Of a stretch of 64,000 nt of DNA, positions 22,985 through 34,649 are shown piece by piece (position 1 is the stretch's first letter; each line of letters begins with the position of its first letter). The DNA is taken from positions 241,173,183 through 241,237,182 of the forward strand of contig NC_071355.1 in the NCBI RefSeq assembly GCF_943734655.1, read 5' to 3'. Source of the stretch: Sabethes cyaneus. Lineage: Eukaryota > Arthropoda > Insecta > Diptera > Culicidae. The position numbers were made by a program, and so were the translations under genes. The notes beneath the pieces are model-generated. The model was given only the letters and a program-made list of their open reading frames with translations. It was not told the origin of the DNA and ran no database searches.

Positions 22985-24965
22985 TTTATACAGAATAGTG
23001 CATCACTGAAGCTATCTATCTCGAAATTAGTACTTATCAAATTAACTAATTAAAGTGCTCTAAACATTTCCTCTTGATACTGATTTTGAATTTTTTAACG
23101 TAAGATTATTAGGCAATGAATTCCAAATCGGAATACCTCTCACGAAGAAAGAGTTACCGTACCTGGAAGTGAAGTGTCGTGAAATTACATATTTTCTCGA
23201 TGTTCTCGTCTTCTCGCGTGTACACTGATGCTTCCAAAAGCAGGAAATCACAAGCAATGAAGTGAGCTAACATCAGACTTTTAAAGAGTCTTAGCTTGGT
23301 GTCGTTATTAAGGAAATTAGTAGTGACGTACTGCGTACGAAGGCTTGCATACACTTTTCCGCACTGTTTAAATATAAATTTATCGAAGTTAAAATTGGCT
23401 AAAATTCATATATAAAGAGAATAAAATTGGACCCAAAATCGAACCCTGGGGTACTCCTGATGATATGGGAAGAAAGCAAGAATAAACACCATTATTAAAG
23501 ACTGTCTGAGTTCGACTGGTTAAGTACGATCGTACTAATTCTGTTGCATGGTTAGAAAAATCAAAGTTTTGAACCAGCTTATTGCACAAAATTTTGTGAG
23601 AAATCGTATCGAAGGCTTTTGAAAAATCAAGAAGTATTAGGACACCTTCGTCGTCCCTTATCTAAGATTAATCCTATGTCATCAAACACCTTTAACATTG
23701 CAGTTTTTGTGCTATGATGCGGACGATACCCAGATTGAATTGAACTCAACAAACTATTCTGATCAATATGGTTGCAAATTTGATTTTTGACCATCCGTTC
23801 GAATATCTTAGACAAGGCACTAAGAATACTTATTGGACGTTGCATTATTTAGAAAGAAAACTAAGAGTATATTCTCGAATTTTGTTCCATAATTTGATAA
23901 CAGTCTATCAATTGTGTCAGAAGAATCCACAACAGGAGGATTATAGAATGCAGCGAGAAAAATCTTTTTGGTTGCCCAATACGATCGCAACTTCTACATA
24001 CTCAGTATAAGACGATGCGGGTTCATATGAAGAAACATCAATAATTCTATACCTCAGATCATTTTCTAAGTACCTATATATCATGATACCACCACCTAGA
24101 CATCCCTGATAATGTAATATCCGGCGATTCCCAAAACAGAATCATCAATACGATCAGTGAGCCAAGTCTCATTGACATGGACGATATCGACTGCAGCTAG
24201 TTTCTGTCCAACTGTCCACGTTCTTTCATCTGTAGAGTCTTAGACCGGAGTTCCCTCGCTGCTATTCCAAAGTGTTCATTCACAAAGACTCGCTTGTTTG
24301 TTGTAAATCCAATGTCCGTGAGTGACAGCTTACGAGAACATAAATAATGAGCGTAACATTTATAAAGCGTAAAAGCAAAGGGAATGCCTTTTGCGAGTCG
24401 TCTCTTGTCAACATGCGGGATATCATTATCAGTATATCCCAGAGAGCGACACCACATTGCTGAATATTTCATCAGATTCCTTCCTGTGCTAAATGGAACT
24501 CCGCTAACGACGAGATCATTAGCACGCATACCTCCCCGCTAGATACTCAGTAAAGTAAAGTCAGCCGCCAGATACTCAGCTTTACTGTCTGCGATTGAAC
24601 CAACGAGTTGAGTACTGAGTTTTATTGCTTACCTCACGAATTTGCATAAATTCTTTCGCGATGTCCGAACTGAGCTTATCCATTTGCGTTTGTAGGGAGT
24701 CTTCTAGTCGTCTGATTTCATCCACCGTAGTCCTCTGGTACGTAGTAAATTGCGATTTCATCATTTTGGCCAGTTCCGTAATACTCATATCACCATCAAC
24801 AGTCAGACTGGGAACCTTTGTAGATGAGTTACTGCGAAGCCGACAATCGTCTGTCATGATTAGAGTTCCCGAATTGAGAGACTGACCATGGCAACTCAGT
24901 AGCTCGCGAGAATTTGTCTTTGGAAACAACATTTCTATGCATTGTTGAATGGTGAGCAAGATAGA
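22985..24965 (-). mobile_element. CR1/Jockey-like LINE with ORF1, endonuclease and RT remnants
   Basis: Minus strand, 5' to 3'. The ORF1 start at 24959 has a coiled-coil-like stretch (DEIRRLEDSLQTQMDKLSSD). A second ORF1 block follows (NDLVVSGVPFS, then SLGYTDNDIP, SRKLSLTDIGFTTNKRVFVN). Next is an AP-endonuclease fragment reading NETWLTDRIDDSVLGIAGY at about 24100-24190. Then RT: RPISILSALSKIFERMVKNQ, SGYRPHHSTKTAMLK, ISSGVPQGSILGPILFS. The YADD box is missing through a deletion, and the C-terminal block FFVRGIPIWNSLPNNL ends at 23060. Stops and frameshifts separate the blocks. It inserted into RTE relic A. Confidence 0.75.
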
Positions 24966-24984
24966 GCGATCAACAGAAATAGAA

Positions 24985-25610
24985 TAAGATTAAGGGTGAT
25001 GGACAAGCGGTGGATCCACCAACTCTGAACGAGGTTAGAAAAGCGGCGAGAGAGATGAAAACCGGTCAAAGCAGTTGGAAAGGACGGCATCCCTGTCGAA
25101 CTTTTGACAATCGGGAGCGAACGGCTGTATTGTGCAACCATTCAGGTTATACAAAAGGTATTGATTGAGGAGGTTTGTTTACCTTGGTACGTTATTCACA
25201 TGTGACAACGATGTGAGTCGTGAAGTAAAAAGGCGGATAGCGGCAGCCAACAGGACCTTCTATGGATTACGTAGTCTGTTGAGGTCCCGTAGCCTGCAAC
25301 TCTGTACAAAACTCGAGCTCTATAAGATGCTAATTCTCCCGGTGGTACTCTACGGCCACGAAGCGTGGACATTGAAAGTGGCCGATCGACGAGCTCTTGG
25401 GGTTTTTGCGCGTAAAATCCTACGATCAATTCTTGGCGGTATATTAGACGAAGGAGTGTATGCCAACAAGCATACTCCTCAAATCAATCTTTAACATGCC
25501 AACTCAACACGTGTTTGTGGATTTCAAGGCGGCGCACGATACAGTATAACGAAATGAGTAGTGGTAGATAATGCTAGAACATGGCTTTCCGACGAAACTG
25601 ATAAAAAGCT
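24985..25610 (+). pseudogene. RTE-type LINE relic A, continued and rearranged
   Basis: It resumes with DGQAVDPPTLNEVRKA and the RT entry (GKDGIP-type block). It then jumps to a region that normally lies after the catalytic core (FVYLGTLFTCDNDVSREVKR, then LYKMLILPVVLYGHEAWTL). Only after that does motif A appear (VDFKAAHDTV near 25520). The order is therefore scrambled relative to intact RTEs. Confidence 0.65.
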
Positions 25611-28600
25611 GTGAATAGAGAGTAGTAAGAAGTGAGAAGTGAGTACTGAGAAGTGAGTAATGCCTCGTGTCAGGTACCCGGTTCGTAGATCGAGGAAATG
25701 AAAAACCTTAGACAGATGTGATTGAGCTAAGATGTTGCCACACCCACAGTAGTCGTTGCTTCCGACGATAAGTGGTAACACTCGCGACATATGGGTCATA
25801 CAAAACGATAAAACTATACTTTCTTCAACAATATTGTAGATAATAACTAGCTCTACAATTGCTTTTATATACCACTTTTTGTAGTCTGTTTGGCTGGGGC
25901 GCTGCAGTGAAAAATCATTCAAGTGTAGTTACTTTTTCATAACTATCAAACAAAATGAAAATAGATATACGCTTAACTAACTGCGTAAAAAGTAGCAGGT
26001 TTATACTCGGTCATAGATTTATTACTTGAAATTTGAAGCATCACAGTAAGCATTTGGGTTTTGCTAGCCTTATTTTTACTGTTAATTTAACACATGTTTT
26101 TCACACCTTTATACTGCATTCAACTTTCACATCAAAAGGTATCACGTGATTGATGGTATTTGAAACTAAAAGTTTAAAGCAAAATAACAGTCTTTAGCAA
26201 ACATTCGCTTTGTTAATGATATTTACAAAGCGAAAAAATCACCTCCTTTTGGTCCAATTGCTGCTTTATTCCCTAACCTCATATTGAACCGCCCCATTGA
26301 AAAATGTGTTCTATTTCAAGCAATAAAGATCGCACATTAAAATTGGCAGCCAAACAAAAGCGGAGTCCGACCGAACGCGCAAAACTAACAAGTGGAATCG
26401 CTCCCCAGCCAAGCCAGCCAAGCCAGCCAGCCAGGCAGCGCGTAGTGCGAAACCGTTGAACAACGAAACATTTACTTTAATCAAATAATTTTCTAATAAA
26501 TTAACTCACCATCAATGGGAAGATTTATGATCATTTCAGTTTGATAATGCTACTCCATTTCTCTTCCAGTAGCAGCGCAGCAGCAACCATTGTTGCTCGA
26601 ACACTTGCCTCCGTCGTATCTCTGAACCAACTACCCACTCGAATCTCCCGGACAACCATTGTTTGTTTACTCGACGAATAGATTCAACAGTGGCAGTGGC
26701 AATAGTAGTAGCATGCCATGATGAAAAAAAAAAGAAAGTTAGAGTACCCGTATTTGCGAACTGATTTTTCGGTGCTGCTGCGCCGGGAGAAACAAATAAT
26801 TTCTAGAGGGTGAACTGCCCTCTGTATGCATCCATCCTTGGTTTGACCGACAACTTCAGCCGAGCAGCCAGGAATAAAGGAATCGAACGCTACGCATGCA
26901 CCTTCTCTATCAATTCCTAGAGTGACTTACGGGGGGGACGACAATCTTCGCACACACATCCATACCGAACTCTTATTGAGCCCGATAAATGCAGATCCGT
27001 CCGTTTCTTCTCCAGTCTCCAGTCAAGTTTTTGCTGACGGCGGCAGGCGGCACAGCCCGAGCCCAGCCCGACGGCGGTCATAAAGATGAAAGGGAGCTGT
27101 TTGGTTTTTATCGCTCAAATCACACTTTATTCTTTTTCTTGATTTTTTTTTCTTTCTCTTCGGTTTCCACTTTCTATTATTATGCTCGTTTGATCCTGCC
27201 TGGTCCGTAACCGTCGTCGTCGTTGTTGTTGTTGTTGTTGTCCAGTGCAGGTTCCGAAGAGGACTTGGGTGTGTGATTTGATTTGATTTTCACTTCTAGT
27301 GGCACTTTACGAACAGATAAGGTGATGGGTTTCTGTGCCCAGTAAGATGATGAAATGGTTCTAATTTTCCTAAACTGAACGTCGATTGTTGTAGGTACTT
27401 GCCCGAATCAGGACACAGCGACTATCACAGTGTGCTGTGAACTTCTTCATCTGTTTGCGTTTTCCATGGAAACGCCATAGTAAGACATTTCCCAGTGACT
27501 TTTTTTTCTCTTCTATATAATTTGTTGCACCGAGATCCAACCAACGATTCTTCCAGTACGGAAAAGACTCCAAAGACAATAAATCAGCTCAATAATCACA
27601 ATATGTATTCGTCGGCACTGTCGCAACGATTGCAATCGGAGCCCTGCTGCTGCTGCTGCTGCCACCTTTATCGCCCCACAAGAAACAAACCCATGCCATG
27701 GGAATGGGATGGAGGAGTCACGGCCCTGAGAGCGAATCGGGGACTGCCATAAATCGCTAAATGCTCGCGTCGTTAGCTAAGGGGGTGGAATTAATTAAAT
27801 TCCTTACCCAGAACCCGAACTGTTTGCCTGCCCTTCCCGTCTACTCGGACGGTATGGTCGCATAAAGTTACTCTACGAAGTGAGTTTGCTTTCTTGCATA
27901 CAATTACAGGCTGCTTTCGTTCGGTTCAGCTTCTTTATCGATTATTACGGCTTTCGAATTAATGGCGCGGCATTTCTGGGAATGGAGTTTTTCAAGAAAA
28001 TTTTTGCTTGGAACTCCTAAAAGACATTTTTAAAATACAAAATATTACTTTTGGTACATCGATAGTTTTGATATTTCTTCCCAAAATGACTCCGCAATTG
28101 TATCCACCGCAAGCTGAAGTCATCCGAAACGCAAACAAGCGTCTCTGCAATTCGTACCAGGAATGGCCCCCGGAAAGAAACGATGCGATGCGATGAAAAC
28201 GGAATCGATTTCCTCCTCCTGCACGTACCGTACGTACCGTACGTTCGAGGGCCGATCGCATCCTCCGATGGTCGGTCGAGGTTAAGCATTAATGCTTAAT
28301 AGTCCCAGCCAGTCAGCAAACAAGCTGCACACAAGTAACGATTAGAATAATCAGCGGAATGCTGCCCGGAGGACATTCCGGATCGGATCTGGCTCTCCTC
28401 CCTGAGCCGAACAACTTGCGACTGGCTGACTCGCATTCGCCTGACCCTTCGTCGTTGATTGTCACTTCTCGGAAGCATTGATTAGCATACGAGCTCACAT
28501 TCGGAGCCAGGTCCAGAACGGTTCCATGTTTGCGAAATGTACATATTTCTCTCCCGTACGCAACACACGGTCGCTCACATATAAAAACCGGAGGACACGT

Positions 28601-29431
28601 TTCCTTCGCCGCACAAAAATAGGGATTAACATTTGATTATATATTATTTATATGCAAAAAAGGACCCATTCCGGTGTACATTTATGAGCCCATCAATTAA
28701 TTTTAATGATATTCTTACCAACTTTCGTTGCTCGGTTGGTGCCGTGTTTGCGTTGGCGAAGCACCATTCGTGGTCCAGCGGAACCGTTCCACAATATCAT
28801 CATCATCATCATAATCATCGTTATCGTCATCGCCATCATCATCGGACTTCGGTAGAACCGAACGTCCCGTGAATTAAATATGCTTACTGCTTATCCCCCC
28901 AATTCCCTAGGCTGACCGTGGAAATAAAAACCGAAATTGAATGCGAACCGTTCGCCCGTAAAACGATGGACTGGACAATGTACCTACAGGGTAGTGTAGA
29001 GGTACGCACTCACATCCTACCACCACGAGAAAAAAAATGCGTATGAAAGGTAGGTACCTTCTTTTCCAATTTCCGCCCGATCCCGCTCCGATTATACATA
29101 CATACATAATGGAAACTTTTTAGGATCTAATAAATATTCGCCCGGCTCGTGACGTGACGTTACGCTGGCAAACAAACAATCAAACAAACGGCCGATGGCC
29201 GTCCAAAACCCCTTTTTATCACACAGTAGGCGGATTGTTTGAAGAAAGGCAATTTCTTTTCGGGGCCCTTTTTTGCGAATGAAGTTGTTGTTCGGTATTT
29301 CGGGGGTTGTATGGAAATGAAAATCAATTCAAATTTAAATTTGCGGAAATCATGCTTCACAATCGAATGCTACCGTGCTGGTTTGTAAACCGGAACGCTG
29401 TGAAGAAATATATAAAGTAAAAGATAGAAAC
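25611..29431. other. Mostly non-repetitive DNA without a recognised gene
   Basis: Small tandem words occur (AGAAGTGAG at 25615-25665, CCAGCCAAG near 26400-26440, GTT near 27220, CATCAT near 28795). Open frames are short and overlapping. A palindromic CGTACCGTACGTACCGTACG lies near 28224-28245. I see no exon that I can support. It could be intronic. Confidence 0.35.
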
Positions 29432-29749
29432 TAAAAAGTAAAAAGTAAAAAGTAAAAAGTAAAAAGTAAAAAGTAAAAAGTAAAAAGTAAAAAGTAAAAA
29501 GTAAAAAGTAAAAAGTAAAAAGTAAAAAGTAAAAAGTAAAAAGTAAAAAGTAAAAAGTAAAAAGTAAAAAGTAAAAAGTAAAAAGTAAAAAGTAAAAAGT
29601 AAAAAGTAAAAAGTAAAAAGTAAACAGTAAAAAGTAAAAAGTAAAAAGTAAAAAGTAAAAAGTAAAAAGTAAAAAGTAAAAAGTAAAAAGTAAAAAGTAA
29701 AAAGTAAAAAGTAAAAAGTAAAAAGTAAAAAGTAAAAAGTAAAAAGTAA
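29432..29749 (+). repeat. 7-bp satellite array (GTAAAAA)n, about 45 units
   Basis: GTAAAAA repeats almost perfectly; one unit reads GTAAACA near 29623. The low divergence suggests recent expansion. A second array of the same unit lies at 32246-32350. Confidence 0.95.
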
Positions 29750-29780
29750 GCTTAGCTTAGCTTAGCTTAGCTTAGCTTAG
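29750..29780 (+). repeat. Pentanucleotide array (CTTAG)n, about 6 units
   Basis: It abuts the 7-bp array directly. TAAGCTTAGCTTAGC is one base away per unit from the insect telomere unit TTAGG, but it is short and internal, so I read it as a microsatellite. Confidence 0.85.
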
Positions 29781-30359
29781 ACTGATTGCACATATCAATG
29801 GTTGCACTCAGTGATTGATCCGAATCAGTGAAATTGCACAATGAATCAAACGAATGGGGTTTGGAGTGACCGGTCATTCTCACTGTGCAAAATTCAGTGA
29901 CTCGACATATGAAGGATCAATAACTGCGCCGGCCACGTCCTTGCAATCAGGTGGGATTGGGGAGGGAGTGTTAGTGTAATCTTTGTTGTTTTAGGGACCG
30001 TGTTAACCTCTGCATCCCAGCAAAGATTACAGGAAGGAGTTGAATTTTGTTAGTAACGTAGGTTTCGTTGGATCGGGATTCACCTTGATAAGTGATGTGA
30101 TCGTTTTTTTTTTGTAAAGATTATGTATTTTTTATATTTATTCTAATAGCGTTGTTCTTATATTCAATATTCATTCATTTATAAAAATAACATCAAACAG
30201 TCGTTTCCACTTGGGGCAATCAGATATATCGAAACACATGCCGATATCGAAATTACCTAATAAAATAATCCGCGTAACTAGAAATAGAGGATGTACCAGA
30301 TTAAGACGAATTGCAATAGTAATCAATACGACTGTATCAAATCAAACGCGCCATTATTC
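29781..30359. other. AT-rich spacer
   Basis: No gene, RNA gene or clear repeat is seen. Confidence 0.35.
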
Positions 30360-30560
30360 AGGGTATTCGGCCTTTTAATTCGTGCCACTGCTCGTTTGCA
30401 GGTCGCTAAACTGAGACGTTGTCGGCCTTGCCTTACATGGTGGGAAAATATCAAAAGTGTAGTACAAAGATATAAAAGCATGACCCATGATGACTGAAAA
30501 ATATTGGCATTGAATAGGGAGAAGTTCCGTACAACATGCAAGAGTCGGATTCTAACAGTT
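30360..30560 (+). pseudogene. Possible C-terminal tail of an RTE-type LINE
   Basis: The frame reads LQVAKLRRCRPCLTWWENI, then, after a stop, ILALNREKFRTTC. This resembles the RTE tail pattern GRP-x-W-W-x-x-V ... W-x-x-ALDR-x-x-FR. It is short and broken, so the call is tentative. Confidence 0.4.
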
Positions 30561-31205
30561 GGGGTATGCCTGAATTTTAACATTTAGACATTTATCTCCA
30601 AATATATTCGTTTTCCCCAGAGACCGATGCGGAATCTTCAGAAATAGTTTTCCTTGCGAATAATCTATAGGATGAGACAAATATTAAGCGACTATTGTGC
30701 ACTTTCAAATTCGTTGATCGAAATGGCTTCTGCTATCAACACTAATAGAAGAGATTGAAGAGATTCTCAGGAATAGATGGTAAACTGATATCAACCCGTC
30801 CAGCAAGCATTCCGTACTGGCCGAGAACTACTAGGACGTACTGTCTTCCTTCTATTTTCGACTGTTCGATTTAGGACTTCCAACGAAATTTTGATAAGCT
30901 GTTTATAAGACGCGATACTTTTGTATCGTTTTCGTCAATAAGTTATAGAAGGAGCACAAATACTAATCTCAATCCCATGAAAATAGACACATAGCATTCA
31001 AAATATAAAGTTCAATGCCACTGTTTCGCTCGAGTGCGATGCCATAACAGGACAGAGATGCCAGATCTCTGCAAAACAAATTTTTCATCCACTCCGAAGC
31101 CTAAATAGAACAGCCCGAAATTTAATTGCACAATATCTCAAGCTGAGATACTGTCTACAGAAGAATGCACTCGTACCCGTTCCGCTCAACTTTTAATTAA
31201 CTTGA
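30561..31205. other. No recognised gene
   Basis: The reading frames are heavily interrupted. A possible decayed retroelement, but no motif is secure. Confidence 0.3.
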
Positions 31206-31301
31206 GCACAATTCTGGCATGCGTCTTCAGAAGGTCGCATAATGCATGCAAAAGGGTTGATTATGCGACCTTCCGAAATCCAAAGCCAGAATTCTGCATC
31301 A
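31206..31301. repeat. Long imperfect hairpin
   Basis: GAAGGTCGCATAAT (31230-31243) pairs perfectly with ATTATGCGACCTTC (31260-31273) across a 16-nt loop. The pairing extends outward to an AATTCTGGC / GCCAGAATT pair, giving arms of about 37 nt with mismatches. Confidence 0.7.
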
Positions 31302-31647
31302 CCACCAACTGCACTCACATTAAAAACACATCATCACATCTGGTATCCCTGGTCAGCCAGGAATACCGGGAACATCAGACTTCACTGAAAATTTTATGCG
31401 GCTACTCAAAAAAAACCGGAGCGAAAACTGTTCGAAAGAACAAAAAATGCCATTTGTGGAACAATCTTTCTTTCTTATGAGTCTCTATAAATCTTACGAG
31501 ACTTGATCACAAATGTACTCCAAATCTCTTGAACCTGTGCATATCATTTTATTTGGAAATAGACTTCAAAAGTCCAACCCGCAGACATCGGCTCATCTGG
31601 TAGCCTTGAAGGCAGCAAACAGCAAGCAGAAAATTTTCAGCAGCTAT

Positions 31648-31872
31648 AGCGAGGGGTTAAGTTTTCCGATTCGGAGTGTAATGTAATTATTTGAATATTT
31701 GAAATAGTGTAGATATAAATTCTTCCATTACCTACTTAGGCAAATACATTCAAATTTGTTAATAGCAATTGCTTTAGTTTGCCACAATATTGAATATTAC
31801 ATTGATGATCTACTTATTGCGTAATAAACGCAAGTAATAATTGGTCATCTTATAGCCCCTCGCTTTGAAACA
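31648..31872. mobile_element. Possible MITE, about 225 bp
   Basis: The ends AGCGAGGGGTTA and TAGCCCCTCGCT are near-perfect inverted repeats. The arms are short and target duplications are not clear. Confidence 0.4.
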
Positions 31873-32245
31873 AAGCAATATATCTTTTGCGATCACCACA
31901 AAAGTGCATGAAGTACAAGGCGACAAAAGCATTTATCTCTGCCTCTTTCTCACGCACATTAGAGACAAAGACTAACAGCCCCGTACTCGCTGAATCGAGT
32001 AAGAGAAAGGAACGAGCTGAATTGAAATGAAATTAAATGATATAGTTGATACTTCCTTTAGCGATATTTTCCTCTTAGGACATTATTTTCGTAATCCTAA
32101 GCTGACATCGAATTCACAGGTCACTTTTACACATAATCGGCACTTCTTTTGTAATTTACCGCCTAGAAAACACTGATAAAATTACTATTATTCTCCACGT
32201 TCTTAGAACATCTTCTTTTTCACTCCATGGTTGCCAAAACTCTCC

Positions 32246-32350
32246 TAAAAAGTAAAAAGTAAAAAGTAAAAAGTAAAAAGTAAAAAGTAAAAAGTAAAAA
32301 GTAAAAAGTAAAAAGTAAAAAGTAAAAAGTAAAAAGTAAAAAGTAAAAAA
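32246..32350 (+). repeat. 7-bp satellite array (AAAAAGT)n, about 15 units
   Basis: This is the same unit as the array at 29.4-29.75 kb, nearly perfect. Confidence 0.95.
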
Positions 32351-32670
32351 GTATTTCGTCGCTTTCGCTTCGATTTTTTAAGTTTTCGACTTCTTGACAG
32401 TTTTTTTTTCGAATATTTTATTCTCACGCTTTCGACTTTTTGGCTATTCGACTATTAGAGTTGTCGATATTTCTCCTTTTGACTTTCATACTTTACGGTT
32501 GTTCGACTTTTAAGTTATTCAACTACTTTTCACTCTTTTACTTTTCTACAAGTTTATTCTCTTACGTTTGGACTTTTTGACTTAAACACCTTTAGGGTTG
32601 GAGACTGAGAATTTTCAATCTTTGGATTTTTCGAATTATAGACTTTTCGACTTATTTTCTACTACTTTAT
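32351..32670 (+). repeat. Degenerate TTCGACTTTT-word repeat, block 1
   Basis: Words such as TTCGACTTTT, CGACTATT and GACTTTTTGG recur every 10-20 bp. A second block of the same kind lies at 37500-37850. Confidence 0.6.
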
Positions 32671-32946
32671 ACTGGAGCCTTGCTCACCTAGAAATCCTGG
32701 CTTCGTCATCAAAGTGGTAATGCGTTTTCACGCTTCGGCTTATAATTCAGTCAATTCCTGATAGATAACCAAGCTCTTTACACCAATAGATTGGAAAATC
32801 GAATTGGAAAATATAGAAAACTATTAATTTGCAATGCGCGCCATTGAAAAATTGAAAATAACTCTAATAACTCTAACTAAATTTTTGCTTCGTGACTGGT
32901 TGGAGTAATTTCCAATTATTTTTGAATAAGTTTTGATACAATTCAG

Positions 32947-33043
32947 GAGCCAACGAGAAAGTTGATGGAAAATTCCATTTAATTCTATTATAACAAAGTT
33001 ACAAGAGAATTAAATGGAATTGGAATTGATTGCCAATTGGCTC
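32947..33043. repeat. Hairpin-forming short inverted repeat, 97 bp
   Basis: AATTCCATTTAATTCT (32971-32986) pairs with AGAATTAAATGGAATT (33006-33021). The outer ends GAGCCAA and TTGGCTC also pair. It may be a tiny MITE. Confidence 0.6.
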
Positions 33044-33284
33044 GATAATTCCTTATTGTGATGTACCACCGACGGCAGCACGAGCGGTGCCGCAGCAATT
33101 TTAATTTCAATATTCGTCACATTGAAAACTTGTCTGCCGTGAACAAGTGATAGAAATTTAAACCAAGTTAACACCAAATCAAACACTATTGACCGCAACA
33201 AATGCGCAGGAAAATGAATTAAAACCAAACCAAATGTTTTGTTTTGATAATTATTGCTGGCCCAAAAACCTTTATCAGTGGAGA

Positions 33285-34350
33285 ACAACAGCAGTTTCAG
33301 TGACATCTTTTGCATCTTCATATAAGAATTTGTTCGTTTTTAAAAGAACGATTTTCGGTAATTAATGAAACTTAGGAAACTTGGAACTTAGGGCTTCTCA
33401 CTCGGTTTTCTTTAGCAACACAAATCTATCCATCACCAATACTACAGTAATACGTGGCGTAATTTTTTTTGGCAGCCAAAGGTGAACGGTTCACTGGTAA
33501 CTTTGCTCTTCTGTTCAGACTGAAAGTGTAATGCTCCATTTTGTTCAACGTAGATGATGGAATGATGGACCACGAAAAATAGGCGGGACCGATTCTTGTC
33601 GCTTGCTCTGGTACATAATACGAGGTAAGTCGGCGAACAGCATTATTCAAACGCTAGCTGAGCTACTGCCAACATTTTATTGGCATGTCTGAATGCGACA
33701 AAGGAGGAATCATCGGAATATCTGGCTGCTGAATTTCTGGAATTGGCAGGAAATATGCTGCTCGCGACAACAAAACGACCAGAATTATCGTCACTTGCAG
33801 CATCCGCAACAACGAGGAGTTTAACAAATTGCTGCCCGCTGTCACCATTCATTGCGCAGAGAGGTGTCCTTCCGAATATCCAAGCTGTTTGGTTGTTGCC
33901 CAAGAAGACGGAAAAGAAGGCTTAAATTTGCAACGTTCTACGATCACCTCTCGCGAGGTTCAGATATCCTTTCATCTGTTGTGGTCAGTCTCGGAAAGTA
34001 CCAAGGCGGTCACCAAGCACACCAAGCTCGAAGTAGACGCTTTCTTTCCGTCAGGCTTCTGTTAATCATCAACAATTGGCCCTTTTCAGAACCAAAATAC
34101 AATAATTGAAGATACAATTAAATTTTCTCATCAAACAATTCGCTGCAATTTCCGAAACTGTAAAGCGTCTAAGCAAACTGTTTTCTTTATGTATGTACTC
34201 AATTTTCCTGTTTTGCACTTGAAAAATGCCTTTCTAAGTTTTCGGTTTGGATACTACGATATAACTTTAATGATAACTAATGCTTTGAAATGTTTAGCAA
34301 TGGAGCAAAATATTTTAAACTGTTCAGATAATTCAATGGCCCTGAAAAGG
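33285..34350 (+). repeat. Histone-containing duplicated segment, copy 2
   Basis: It aligns in inverted orientation with 14605-15385 across non-coding flanks (ATCTTTTGCATCTTCATATA, GGGCTTCTCACTCGGTTTTC) as well as the histone remnants. It is the longer and less deleted copy. Confidence 0.75.
33700..34040 (+). pseudogene. Chimeric histone H2A / H2B pseudogene
   Basis: From about 33712 the frame reads EYLAAEFLELAGN, the H2A alpha-2 helix. After a frameshift it reads AARDNKTTRII and IRNNEEFNKLLPAV. After another shift it ends LPNIQAVWLLPKKTEKKA-stop, the H2A C-terminus. Within about a dozen bases H2B begins abruptly as QRSTITSREVQ and continues as ESTKAVTK. With one extra base removed, the end would read as the H2B terminus (TSSK-type) and a stop near 34038. 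The H2A N-terminal tail and the first two-thirds of H2B are absent. A decayed histone stem-loop (GGCCCTTTTCAGAACC, about 34079-34094) follows. The H2A and H2B remnants run head to tail. Intact forms would be core nucleosome proteins; this cannot be. Confidence 0.8.
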
Positions 34351-34353
34351 GCC
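34338..34353 (-). promoter_or_regulatory. Histone mRNA 3' stem-loop, perfect
   Basis: On the minus strand it reads GGCCCTTTTCAGGGCC: a 6-bp stem and 4-nt loop matching the metazoan replication-dependent histone 3' element. It lies about 20 nt after the stop of the minus-strand fragment at 34373-34579. Confidence 0.85.
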
Positions 34354-34372
34354 GTTGATTAAGATAATACTT

Positions 34373-34579
34373 TTATAGCTTTCCACGGAAAATCTGGCGA
34401 CGGATGACCGGCGAGCTGATGCACCGATTTTCAGGTTGAGATGATGCGTTCCGCTCCGATTTGTTGCTGCAGCTCACTTCTTTTCGTGTGGTAGTGTTTA
34501 TACCACACACACACCTAGGACTATCAACAAGCCTATTTGCCTTTCTCTTAGATTGGCCTCCTTTGCCACGTCTAGACAT
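34373..34579 (-). pseudogene. Histone N-terminus-like fragment (H2A-like, possibly H4-like)
   Basis: The 68-codon frame begins MSRRGKGGQSKRKANR, close to the H2A tail pattern MSGRGKGGK-x-K-x-KAKSRSNR. The rest is not a histone fold; SPVIRRQIFRGK near the end could be decayed H2A (FPVGRIHRLLRKG) or H4 (KPAIRRLARRGG). A perfect stem-loop follows. It is probably a deleted and frameshifted histone gene lying tail to tail with the H2A/H2B chimera. Confidence 0.55.
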
Positions 34580-34649
34580 GTTGAAATGTAGTCAGTGGAT
34601 TTTTGGAAAAGTTAGCTCTCTGAAAATATGAATATGGGTATGAAATGGA

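Noticed and set aside
29750..29780. Telomere-like repeat
   Set aside because: Only six CTTAG units, internal, next to a microsatellite; not the TTAGG telomere unit.
29432..32350. CRISPR array
   Set aside because: 7-bp pure tandem repeat without spacers in eukaryotic DNA.
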